DNA of 19,312 bases, taken from contig JBKCGZ010000012.1 of NCBI GenBank assembly GCA_046303115.1, positions 1-19,312 on the forward strand, in the 5' to 3' direction. The translations under genes were made by a program, and so were the position numbers. Shown here in pieces: positions 6,868-13,621 of the stretch. Source of the stretch: CAINEC01 sp046303115 (GTDB lineage: Bacteria; Bacteroidota; Bacteroidia; AKYH767-A; OLB10). Numbering within the stretch: the first letter of the stretch is position 1; every line of letters begins with the position of its first letter. The notes under the pieces were generated by a model. That model did not search any database and was not told the DNA's origin. It saw only the letters and a list, made by a program, of their open reading frames with translations.

Positions 6868-8817
6868 ATGAGTCGCTCAATAAGAATTCGCCAGCAGCTA
6901 AAGCAAAAGACAAGCTTAAAAATGGCCATTGTTGCCGCAACAGCATCTATCACTGGATTAGTGGTATTACTGATCGTTGTGTTTAATATGTCGCAAAACG
7001 AAGAAGGTCATGCAGCTCAATCTGCCATGACTTTCAAAACGGCTGAAACATTTCAAGAAACCAGCTCTATTTTAAGAGGTAGCTCCAACCAAAAGGTAAT
7101 CAAGGTAATTGTTGAAACCGTTGGTTCAGGTAAAGCTGTTAAAATGGCAGCAATGAAATTCTCTGCTAAAGGAACTACTCTTCCGGTTGAACAAAATATT
7201 GAGAATGCAAGGTTATGGTTTACCGGTAATGACCCTAACTTCATTCCATCTCAACAAGTAGGCTTAACGATTTCGAAATTGTCGGACCGACCGTTTGAAA
7301 TTGTGACGAATCAGGATTTACTTACAGGAAAAAACTATTTCTGGCTTACTGTAGATGTAAAGCCTGATGCTAATTATTCTTCTGCAGCAATTGATGCAAC
7401 TTGTGAGGACTTTAGAATAGGTGCAATCTCTTACCAGCCTTTAATTAGCGATCCATTAGGAAAAAGATTTATCGAAGCAAATATTCCATACTATTCAACA
7501 GGAAATTATTCTGTAAATAATGTAAACGCGTGGAATAGTCGTCGAGATGGAAAGGGTATTCCTCCAAAACAGTTGCATGCTTCACGTAATAGTTATTTTA
7601 TTCAGGCTGGACATCGCATGATTTCAAGTACAGGTACATCTTTACAAACTTTAATTGTAGAGCGTGGAGGAGATTTGCGTATCACTGCTCCGCTTCGTTT
7701 AAACAACATGAGTGTCGCATATGGTGGTGTATTAGAAAATGATATGCCGGAGAGAGGATTTCATTGCTTCAATTTTTTTAATATGGAAAACGGAAGTAGT
7801 TATATACATAATACAACAGGTGATATTCCAGGCGCGACATGTAATTTCGAACCTAATTCAAATCAAACTTTTTTTCAATTAGGCAAATTGAATATTGAAA
7901 ATCCAATTACCTGGGGTAATGTAAATCTTGATTTGCAAAACGATGGCCTTACAAATATTAAAGGAGCATTTAATCATGTGTTAGGAAATTTAGAAATTAG
8001 AAGAACAGGCGCTACTAGCGGTTTCTGCGCAGTTGAAGGAAGTGATAAAATGGATATCGATGGCTCTTTAATTATTACTGGAGGAGAGTTTAAAGGAGTA
8101 AAGTCTGCTTCGAATGATAAATTGATAATTAATATTGGAAAAAACCTTGTTATTAATGGAGGTTATTTCTCCGATACGGATGTTTTAAATAATTCAGGCA
8201 GTACATGCATGAATGTATCTGGTGATGTAATGATGCTCGCAGGAACATTTAACATGACAAGAGGAACTGAGTCCATTTTAAAATTTGAAAAAGGGAAATC
8301 TTCTAAGTGGATTCAAAAGTCTGAAACAAATGTGATTTTGGGTGATATATTAGTTACGAAAAATCATGAATTACAAATTAAGTCTGAAACGATGGGCGAT
8401 ATTACAGCAGGTCATAAATTAACTGTTGAGCCTAATGCGTCAATTATGTGTGGCAGCGCAGTGATTTATGGAGAAGGTGAGTTTCATTTATCAGATCAAA
8501 GCATCATTGGTATTGGTCATCCACAAGGACTTGCATCAAAAGGTCAGAAAGGAAATATACGTACTGCTGAAAGGTATTTTAGCTCTGGAGCAACGTATGT
8601 TTATTATACCCAATCTCAACCCCAGGAAACAGGAGTTTTCTCTACAACGCCTAACGATAAAACAATTCGTTGCCTTGTTTTAAATAAAGAAAAACCGGGC
8701 TTAGCATTAACGCTTTCATCTGATTTAGTTATTTCAGATAAAATTCAAATTCAAAAAGGCGATTTAAAGGAAGGAGATTACGATTTACAATTACCGTCAG
8801 TATCAGCAAAAAACTAA
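6868..8817 (+). CDS. Membrane-anchored BNR_assoc_N domain surface protein
   Basis: A 649-residue protein. The N-terminus is very basic (RSIRIRQQLKQK), followed by one hydrophobic segment at about 18-40, which acts either as a signal peptide or as an uncleaved anchor. Residues about 74-184 (from QKVIKVIVETVG to ATCEDFRIG, with ARLWFTG and LTGKNYFWLTVDV) match the BNR-repeat neuraminidase N-terminal domain (BNR_assoc_N), a module of large secreted Bacteroidota proteins. The remaining 450 residues are beta-rich, with repeated short strand-turn units rich in G, N and D (for example SLIITGGEFKGV, NLVINGGYFSD, VMMLAGTFNM), resembling a beta-solenoid. There are no sialidase Asp-boxes, so an enzymatic name is not justified. 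No type IX secretion C-terminal domain is visible before the stop, which is odd for this family. It is flanked by terminators and monocistronic. I see no clear promoter in 6796-6867. Confidence 0.8.
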   Translation: MSRSIRIRQQLKQKTSLKMAIVAATASITGLVVLLIVVFNMSQNEEGHAAQSAMTFKTAETFQETSSILRGSSNQKVIKVIVETVGSGKAVKMAAMKFSAKGTTLPVEQNIENARLWFTGNDPNFIPSQQVGLTISKLSDRPFEIVTNQDLLTGKNYFWLTVDVKPDANYSSAAIDATCEDFRIGAISYQPLISDPLGKRFIEANIPYYSTGNYSVNNVNAWNSRRDGKGIPPKQLHASRNSYFIQAGHRMISSTGTSLQTLIVERGGDLRITAPLRLNNMSVAYGGVLENDMPERGFHCFNFFNMENGSSYIHNTTGDIPGATCNFEPNSNQTFFQLGKLNIENPITWGNVNLDLQNDGLTNIKGAFNHVLGNLEIRRTGATSGFCAVEGSDKMDIDGSLIITGGEFKGVKSASNDKLIINIGKNLVINGGYFSDTDVLNNSGSTCMNVSGDVMMLAGTFNMTRGTESILKFEKGKSSKWIQKSETNVILGDILVTKNHELQIKSETMGDITAGHKLTVEPNASIMCGSAVIYGEGEFHLSDQSIIGIGHPQGLASKGQKGNIRTAERYFSSGATYVYYTQSQPQETGVFSTTPNDKTIRCLVLNKEKPGLALTLSSDLVISDKIQIQKGDLKEGDYDLQLPSVSAKN

Positions 8818-8838
8818 AATATGAAGAACTTTATCTAG

Positions 8839-8870
8839 ATGCCCTTTCTAAACGAGAGGGCATTTTTATT
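8839..8870 (+). terminator. Intrinsic terminator after the BNR_assoc_N gene
   Basis: Arms ATGCCCTTTC (8839-8848) and GAGAGGGCAT (8854-8863) form a 10-bp stem with one G-U pair and a 5-nt loop, directly followed by a run of Ts. It starts 22 nt after the stop codon, which confirms that the reading frame truly ends there. Confidence 0.85.
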
Positions 8871-8933
8871 TCAATTAACATACTCCCGTTAATAAGACAT
8901 TTAGTAAACTGAATTTGCACTTACTCAATATTC

Positions 8934-8941
8934 TTACTTTG
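8934..8941 (+). promoter_or_regulatory. Possible -7 box upstream of the PLP enzyme gene
   Basis: TTACTTTG followed by CAG differs from TAnnTTTG at one base. A TTTG at 8914-8917 lies 16 nt upstream as a possible -33 element. It ends 36 nt before the chosen ATG. Weak, but it is the best candidate in the gap 8871-8977. Confidence 0.35.
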
Positions 8942-8977
8942 CAGTGTAATTGTATTATTGGCTAATTGAGAAATTAT

Positions 8978-10258
8978 ATGACGGTAAAGAATAAGTTGAA
9001 GTCCAAACAACAGCAAATGCTGGAGCTTTTAGATCAGATTGCTGACACAGGAAAATCGCTTGGTATCATTCTTCAAAACACAGAAGATACAGAGATGGAC
9101 GGACGCACAGTTGTTGTGAATGGAAAGCGTATGGTGAATTATACCTCATGCAGCTATTTAGGACTAGAGTTAGATAAACGATTAATAAAAGGATCCGTTG
9201 ATGCAACTACTCGTTACGGGACACAATTCGCTTCGTCTCGTTCATATCTTTCAATGACATTGTACAGCGATGTAGAAAGAATGCTTTCGGAAATTTTTAA
9301 AATGCCAGTTGCACTTTCTCAAACAACTTCACTCGGACATATTTCAAATATTCCAATTCTTGTTGGCGATAATGATGCGGTTGTAATGGACATCAGCGTA
9401 CATGCAACAGTGCAAGAAGCTGTTATGCTTTTACACGAAAGAAAAATTACAATTGATCGTGTGCGCCATAATCGAATGGATTTGTTAGAAGAAAAAATTA
9501 TTGAACTCTCTAAGACACATGAAAAAATATGGTACATGGCCGATGGAGTTTATTCCATGTTTGGTGATGCAGCTCCATTAGACGAATTAAAAAATCTATT
9601 AGATAAGTACGAGCAATTTTACTTGTATATTGATGATGCACATGGTATGAGCTGGTCGGGAGAAAATGGGGCAGGCTATGTGTTCTCAAAATTGAGTTAC
9701 CATCCCAAAATGTATTTTACTACATCGTTAGCAAAAGGCTTTGGTGCTTCGGGTGGGGTACTTGCATTCCCTGAAAAAACAAATTATCATCGCGTTCATG
9801 ACTACGGTCGTACATTTATTTTCTCTACGCAATTAGCACCTCCTATTCTCGGAGCTATTAAAGCTTCTGCGGAATTGCATTTATCAAATGATATTGTGAA
9901 AATGCAAGAAGAGTTAAAAGAGAAAATCGACTATTTTAATGAAACTGCAAAAGCATTAAATGTTCCATTGCATTCTGAAACAGCAACACCTGTTCGCTTT
10001 ATTGCTCTAGGAAAACCACAAGTGGGATATAACTTAGTAACTCGATTAATGAATAGCGGATTGTATACGAGTCTTTGTGTTTATCCTAGTGTATCATACA
10101 ACAATACAGGTATTCGTATCGCTATTACGCGCCATCTTACGAAAGATGATATTTACAATTTGTTGAATACCATCGCTCAACTTTTACCAGAAGTGCTTGC
10201 TGAGTGTGGCTCAAGCTTTAAAGAAATCAATCGCTATTTTAAACTAACGGAGAATTAA
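8978..10258 (+). CDS. Alpha-oxoamine synthase family PLP enzyme (BioF/CqsA-like)
   Basis: A fold-type I PLP enzyme of the class that condenses an acyl-CoA (or related substrate) with an amino acid: BioF, Kbl, serine palmitoyltransferase, CqsA. Visible active-site features are the ring-stacking His142 (SVHATVQ), the N1-binding Asp219 in the DDAH222 motif, and Lys253 in TTSLAKGFGASGG as the Schiff-base lysine. The N-terminal TSCSYLGLE block is also typical. The usual glycine-rich substrate loop is altered (FASSRSYLS, 84-92); from memory, CqsA is also deviant here and also has SLAK around its lysine. I chose the ATG at 8978 (426 residues) rather than the TTG at 8966. The stop overlaps the stop of the convergent response regulator. 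No biotin or sphingolipid genes are nearby. Family is certain; substrate is not, and BioF, Spt or a signalling synthase all remain possible. Confidence 0.85.
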   Translation: MTVKNKLKSKQQQMLELLDQIADTGKSLGIILQNTEDTEMDGRTVVVNGKRMVNYTSCSYLGLELDKRLIKGSVDATTRYGTQFASSRSYLSMTLYSDVERMLSEIFKMPVALSQTTSLGHISNIPILVGDNDAVVMDISVHATVQEAVMLLHERKITIDRVRHNRMDLLEEKIIELSKTHEKIWYMADGVYSMFGDAAPLDELKNLLDKYEQFYLYIDDAHGMSWSGENGAGYVFSKLSYHPKMYFTTSLAKGFGASGGVLAFPEKTNYHRVHDYGRTFIFSTQLAPPILGAIKASAELHLSNDIVKMQEELKEKIDYFNETAKALNVPLHSETATPVRFIALGKPQVGYNLVTRLMNSGLYTSLCVYPSVSYNNTGIRIAITRHLTKDDIYNLLNTIAQLLPEVLAECGSSFKEINRYFKLTEN

Positions 10259-10695
10259 TTTGCTGATGCCGGAAACTCACAAAGCTTCCAGTACTCTGTT
10301 ATTAATTTAAATGTTCCTTCAAATTCAGATAAGTCAACTGGCTTGAGAATATAACCTGCAACGTTATGCTCATATGAATCTTTAATATCTGATTCATCGC
10401 TGGAAGTAGTTACCATAAAAACAGATAAGTGCTTAAGGTCAGGATTATTTCTAATTTCCTTTAAAAACTCAATGCCGTTCATTTTAGGCATATTAATATC
10501 TAACAATACTATCTGAGGGAAAGGTTGTAAACGATCCTCTCCATTACTTCCAATAAGCTTATTTAAGGCATCTTCTCCATCAAAGGCATGATGTAATGAA
10601 CCAACAATATCAGTTTTCTTTAAAACGCGCTCAACAACCATTTTATCTACTGAATCATCCTCGATGTGGAGTAAATGGAATTTTTTATCTGCCAT
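10255..10695 (-). CDS. Single-domain response regulator (Rcp1-like receiver)
   Basis: A 146-residue stand-alone receiver domain with no output domain. The acidic cluster IEDD (11-14), the phosphoacceptor Asp66 in LLDINMPKMNG, Thr96 in the switch position and Lys118 in LKPVD are all present, so it should be phosphorylatable. An insertion between the second helix and the third strand (about residues 48-60) is typical of Rcp1-type receivers that serve phytochrome-like kinases. It is divergent from a histidine kinase of that class, with a 98-nt shared region, making the two a likely cognate pair. Its stop codon shares bases with the stop of the convergent PLP enzyme (TTAA at 10255-10258). Output is presumably through protein contact rather than DNA binding. 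Confidence 0.93.
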   Translation of the reverse strand: MADKKFHLLHIEDDSVDKMVVERVLKKTDIVGSLHHAFDGEDALNKLIGSNGEDRLQPFPQIVLLDINMPKMNGIEFLKEIRNNPDLKHLSVFMVTTSSDESDIKDSYEHNVAGYILKPVDLSEFEGTFKLITEYWKLCEFPASAN

Positions 10696-10709
10696 AATAT
10701 TGTTTTTTT

Positions 10710-10717
10710 CAAAAGTA
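10710..10717 (-). promoter_or_regulatory. -7 box of the response regulator gene
   Basis: On the minus strand TACTTTTG matches TAnnTTTG and ends 14 nt before the ATG at 10695. The nearest upstream TTG on this strand (10734-10732) is 14 nt away, closer than normal for a -33 element. Confidence 0.45.
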
Positions 10718-10729
10718 ACATATTACTTT
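10712..10729. promoter_or_regulatory. 18-bp palindrome between regulator and kinase genes
   Basis: AAAGTAA (10712-10718) and TTACTTT (10723-10729) are exact reverse complements with a 4-nt centre. The site overlaps the -7 box of the response regulator and lies 65 nt from the kinase start. It has the size and symmetry of an operator for a dimeric regulator, or it may simply reflect A/T-rich promoter composition. No DNA-binding regulator is encoded next to it. Confidence 0.4.
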
Positions 10730-10793
10730 CACAATCGTAAAACGCAAACTTTAGAAGTTATCAGCTATCTAAAGTTAAAATGTTAAGGTAATT

Positions 10794-12542
10794 ATGAATC
10801 TTCAAAACCTTGTACAAGACAAGTTTTATCGTGCAATTCCTGATGATCAGCTCATCAAGAAACAGCGATATAATTTGTTTAGGGCAACGTCCATAGTCGG
10901 GGCAATTTCCTGCTTTATTTTTATTCTTCAGAGTTTAACTGTCTATTCTTTAGCTCATCCAGTTGTGTATTTAACATTAACAATGGGTGCTATTTTTATT
11001 GCCAATATGGTCTTGTTACCTTATCACAAAAGGGCAAAAATCGCCTACTTGATTTTAAGTATAACATCGACATTTATTATCCATCTTAATATGTATCCTG
11101 CAGGAGGTATTAAAGCTTCTGCTGCGCTTTATTTTGCTCCTATTATCTTGATGATTTTTATGTTGCTGGGAAATAGATTTGGACAAATATTTTTTGCTAT
11201 TGTAGTTCTTAATGCAGCTTATTTTTATTTTATTTCGGAATACACTAATATCACTTCTTACGATTTGATAGGCGACACATCACATTATATCAACGTCGAC
11301 TTCCTCGTAACAAGTGTATTTGCCTTTTTAATTCTAGGTGTCCAAATGAGTTATTTGGAGTCCGGTAAAAACGAAGTTATCGAACGTATAACTCAACAGA
11401 CAGAAGAGTTGAAATTGAAAAACAAGGAATTAAATAAACTTTCAATTGTAGCTAGTAAAGCCGAAAATAGTATCATCATTACCGATGAAAAAGGTAATAT
11501 TACTTGGGTCAATGATGGATTTATTCGCTTGTCTAATTTTAATTTGGATGATGTAACAGGAAAAAATGTGTTGTTATTTTTCGCTGGAAAAAATACAGAT
11601 GAAAATACTTTGAAGGAAATAAATGCAGCTATTGAAGAATCAATTTCTTTCTCGGGTGAACTTCTTAGATATAAAAAGAATGGTAAATCTTTTTGGTCAC
11701 AGATAACAATGACACCTATTGAAGAAGATGAAGCAAATGCTAAGCAGTATATCTTCATCGAAAGTGATATCACGCCTCGAAAAATTGCTGAAGAAAAAAT
11801 GATTCAGTATAACAACAGTCTAGAAAAATCGAATAAAGAGCTTGATAAATTTGCGTATGTAGTATCTCATGACTTGAAAGCTCCTTTGCGTGCAATCGGA
11901 AATTTGACTGGGTGGATTGAAGAAGATATGGGAGATAATTTGCCAGATTCTATCAAACCTCATTTTGATGTGATAAAAGGTCGAGTAGTAAGAATGGAAG
12001 GATTAATCGATGGTATTTTAGAATACACTAAACTCACTAAGAAAGAAGGAGAGTTGTCTATGGTTGATACTAGTTTTTTACTCAAAGAATCATTTGATTT
12101 AGTAGGCTCTTCTGAAAATATTATCCTTCATTTGAATGATGATTTCCCAATCTTAAAAACAGAAAAAATAAAACTAGAGCAAATCTTTATGAACTTATTT
12201 AATAATGCCATTAAATATAATGATAAAGAAGATAAGCAGGTCTGGGTTGGTTGTAAAGATATAGGCGATTCATTTGAGTTTTATGTGAAAGATAATGGAC
12301 CTGGAATTGAAGAAAAATACCATGATAAAATTTTTGTAATCTTTCAAACATTAAATGCCCGCGATCAGATTGAAGCCCGAGGAATTGGATTAGCAATCGT
12401 TAAAAATATTATCGATGAGGCTGGAGGAAATATCTGGGTTACATCTCAAAAAGGATTAGGTGCCACCTTTACTTTTACATGGCCAAAGCAAAAAAGAAGG
12501 GTAGAGCAAAAACTGATGATCGACGATTATGATCAAGCATGA
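10794..12542 (+). CDS. Sensor histidine kinase with six-TM sensor region and PAS domain
   Basis: A 582-residue inner-membrane sensor kinase. Six hydrophobic segments occupy about 31-52, 56-77, 82-100, 109-126, 128-148 and 166-185, with short loops, so ligand sensing may occur within the membrane. A coiled-coil linker (186-220) leads to a PAS domain (about 216-332). HisKA follows with the phospho-accepting His359 in VVSHDLKAPLR, then HATPase_c with the N box FNNAIKY (469-475), DNGPGI (500-505) and RGIGLAIVK (529-537). The kinase core is of the phytochrome-like type that usually works with Rcp1-like receivers, as encoded divergently next door. The PAS looks LOV-like in its second half but has Val259 where LOV domains have the flavin-binding Cys. 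The ligand is unknown. The six-TM layout is shared with CqsS/LqsS, but also with unrelated sensors. Confidence 0.92.
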   Translation: MNLQNLVQDKFYRAIPDDQLIKKQRYNLFRATSIVGAISCFIFILQSLTVYSLAHPVVYLTLTMGAIFIANMVLLPYHKRAKIAYLILSITSTFIIHLNMYPAGGIKASAALYFAPIILMIFMLLGNRFGQIFFAIVVLNAAYFYFISEYTNITSYDLIGDTSHYINVDFLVTSVFAFLILGVQMSYLESGKNEVIERITQQTEELKLKNKELNKLSIVASKAENSIIITDEKGNITWVNDGFIRLSNFNLDDVTGKNVLLFFAGKNTDENTLKEINAAIEESISFSGELLRYKKNGKSFWSQITMTPIEEDEANAKQYIFIESDITPRKIAEEKMIQYNNSLEKSNKELDKFAYVVSHDLKAPLRAIGNLTGWIEEDMGDNLPDSIKPHFDVIKGRVVRMEGLIDGILEYTKLTKKEGELSMVDTSFLLKESFDLVGSSENIILHLNDDFPILKTEKIKLEQIFMNLFNNAIKYNDKEDKQVWVGCKDIGDSFEFYVKDNGPGIEEKYHDKIFVIFQTLNARDQIEARGIGLAIVKNIIDEAGGNIWVTSQKGLGATFTFTWPKQKRRVEQKLMIDDYDQA

Positions 12543-12567
12543 AACATTCTAACTGATCATTCGTAGC

Positions 12568-12573
12568 AAGGAG
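12568..12573 (+). promoter_or_regulatory. Shine-Dalgarno-like site before the 98-aa gene
   Basis: AAGGAG lies 12 nt before the ATG at 12586. Clear purine-rich sites are scarce upstream of the other genes here, as usual in Bacteroidota, so this one modestly supports the start. Confidence 0.4.
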
Positions 12574-12585
12574 AAAATAAAAGTT

Positions 12586-12882
12586 ATGGCAAATTCATCT
12601 TCTTTCTCCGTTTATCAGCAATTGCAAGCGCACATTCGTTTAATCAAGGAGTTGTTAAATGAAATTGATCCTTCTCAACGTGCTATTTTTATAAATGAAT
12701 TATATGCAGGATTTCTTGATAAATCTGCTCCAGTCAAATCGCATCAAGAGTATAATGCCATTAGAAGCAATGTTCTTTCAAGAGAAAAAACTTCTTTATC
12801 ACCTGAACAGCAAAATCTCATTTCGAAACTATCGGAAGCAACTAATAAAATGTATGCTTTGATGAAGTCAAATTCAAAGTGA
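12586..12882 (+). CDS. Hypothetical 98-aa helical protein downstream of the kinase
   Basis: I do not recognise this protein. It begins MANSSSFSVYQQLQAHIRLI and is predicted by eye to be mostly helical: an amphipathic helix at about 9-28, a second around 31-44 (SQRAIFINELYAGF), and a third at the C-terminal end (SPEQQNLISKLSEATNKMYALM). There is no signal peptide, membrane segment or cysteine. It starts 43 nt after the histidine kinase stop on the same strand with a Shine-Dalgarno-like site, so it may be cotranscribed and could be an accessory of the two-component pair. Its last 9 nt overlap the end of convergent mqnA. Coding is supported by codon use like its neighbours and by tight packing; function is unknown. 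Confidence 0.65.
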   Translation: MANSSSFSVYQQLQAHIRLIKELLNEIDPSQRAIFINELYAGFLDKSAPVKSHQEYNAIRSNVLSREKTSLSPEQQNLISKLSEATNKMYALMKSNSK

Positions 12883-13617
12883 TTCTAATAATTCTAAAAA
12901 CAAATCCATTCCTTTTCGCGCTTCATCCGTAAGTTGATATTGGATATACTTTGTTAAGTAATCCCTGCCTGAAATATCACTTTCGGTATTAATACTATCG
13001 CAATAACTATCTATTTCTAATAGACTGCTTTTAAATGCATCATTAAGAAATTTAACTAAGTCATCATCGATTTTTTTATTGGCCACCCAACACGCAAAAA
13101 CAAAAGGTAATCCCGTATGATTTTTCCAGTGTTCAGAAAGGTCGTAAACGCACTTGTATTGATGATAGTTTTTCAAAGCGCGATCTCCAATGATTACGAT
13201 TGCTTCATTTTGTTTTGGTTGTAAGAAGTCGGAACCTTCTTCTTTCCAGCTAACTACTTTTTTCCAATAATCACGCATCAGAATTTTTGCAAGTGCAACG
13301 GATGTCCTCGATTGATTATCTTGATAAATAGTCTCAATCTCATCGATAGGATAGTTACTCACTAATAATACCGATGCAACTTTTCCATTACCAGCAATGC
13401 AATAGTCAGAGATGATTTCTGCATTGGGAACCTTTTGAATCATCGCTATCGGAATTAATCCAATATCAACACTGCCATCAATTAATTTTGAAGCACATTC
13501 AGAAGGAATGTCTTTACTTACAATAAGCTCATTGTTTGGGGCTTTCTCCAATCCGTTTACAAAAGGAATTGAATTGAGATAGGATACAACAGAAATTTTC
13601 ACTTTGTCTTTCTCCAC
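12874..13617 (-). CDS. mqnA: Chorismate dehydratase (futalosine menaquinone pathway)
   Basis: MqnA dehydrates chorismate to 3-[(1-carboxyvinyl)oxy]benzoate, the committed step of the futalosine route to menaquinone. The 247 residues have the periplasmic-binding-protein-like fold of the family. They open with KISVVSYLNSIPFVNGL, continue with IPSECASKLIDGSVDIGLIPIAMI (37-60) and IAGNGKVASVLLVS (74-87), and include GDRAL and GLPFVFACWVA. There is no signal peptide, as expected for a cytoplasmic enzyme. The start is a GTG at 13617, 4 nt after the holA stop, which suggests reinitiation or coupling; no ATG gives a better N-terminus. It is the last gene of the amn-holA-mqnA operon. Its presence implies futalosine-type menaquinone synthesis instead of the classical MenFDHCEB route, with mqnB-E elsewhere. 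Confidence 0.92.
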   Translation of the reverse strand: MEKDKVKISVVSYLNSIPFVNGLEKAPNNELIVSKDIPSECASKLIDGSVDIGLIPIAMIQKVPNAEIISDYCIAGNGKVASVLLVSNYPIDEIETIYQDNQSRTSVALAKILMRDYWKKVVSWKEEGSDFLQPKQNEAIVIIGDRALKNYHQYKCVYDLSEHWKNHTGLPFVFACWVANKKIDDDLVKFLNDAFKSSLLEIDSYCDSINTESDISGRDYLTKYIQYQLTDEARKGMDLFLELLESL

Positions 13618-13621
13618 AATT

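Noticed and set aside
6868..8817. A sialidase/neuraminidase
   Set aside because: Only the neuraminidase-associated N-terminal domain is recognisable; there are no Asp-box repeats or catalytic residues, so an enzyme name is not supported.
11393..11773. A 126-codon open frame antisense to the histidine kinase
   Set aside because: Its product is low-complexity, rich in Ser and Phe, resembles no family, and mirrors the strongly coding PAS region of the kinase on the other strand.
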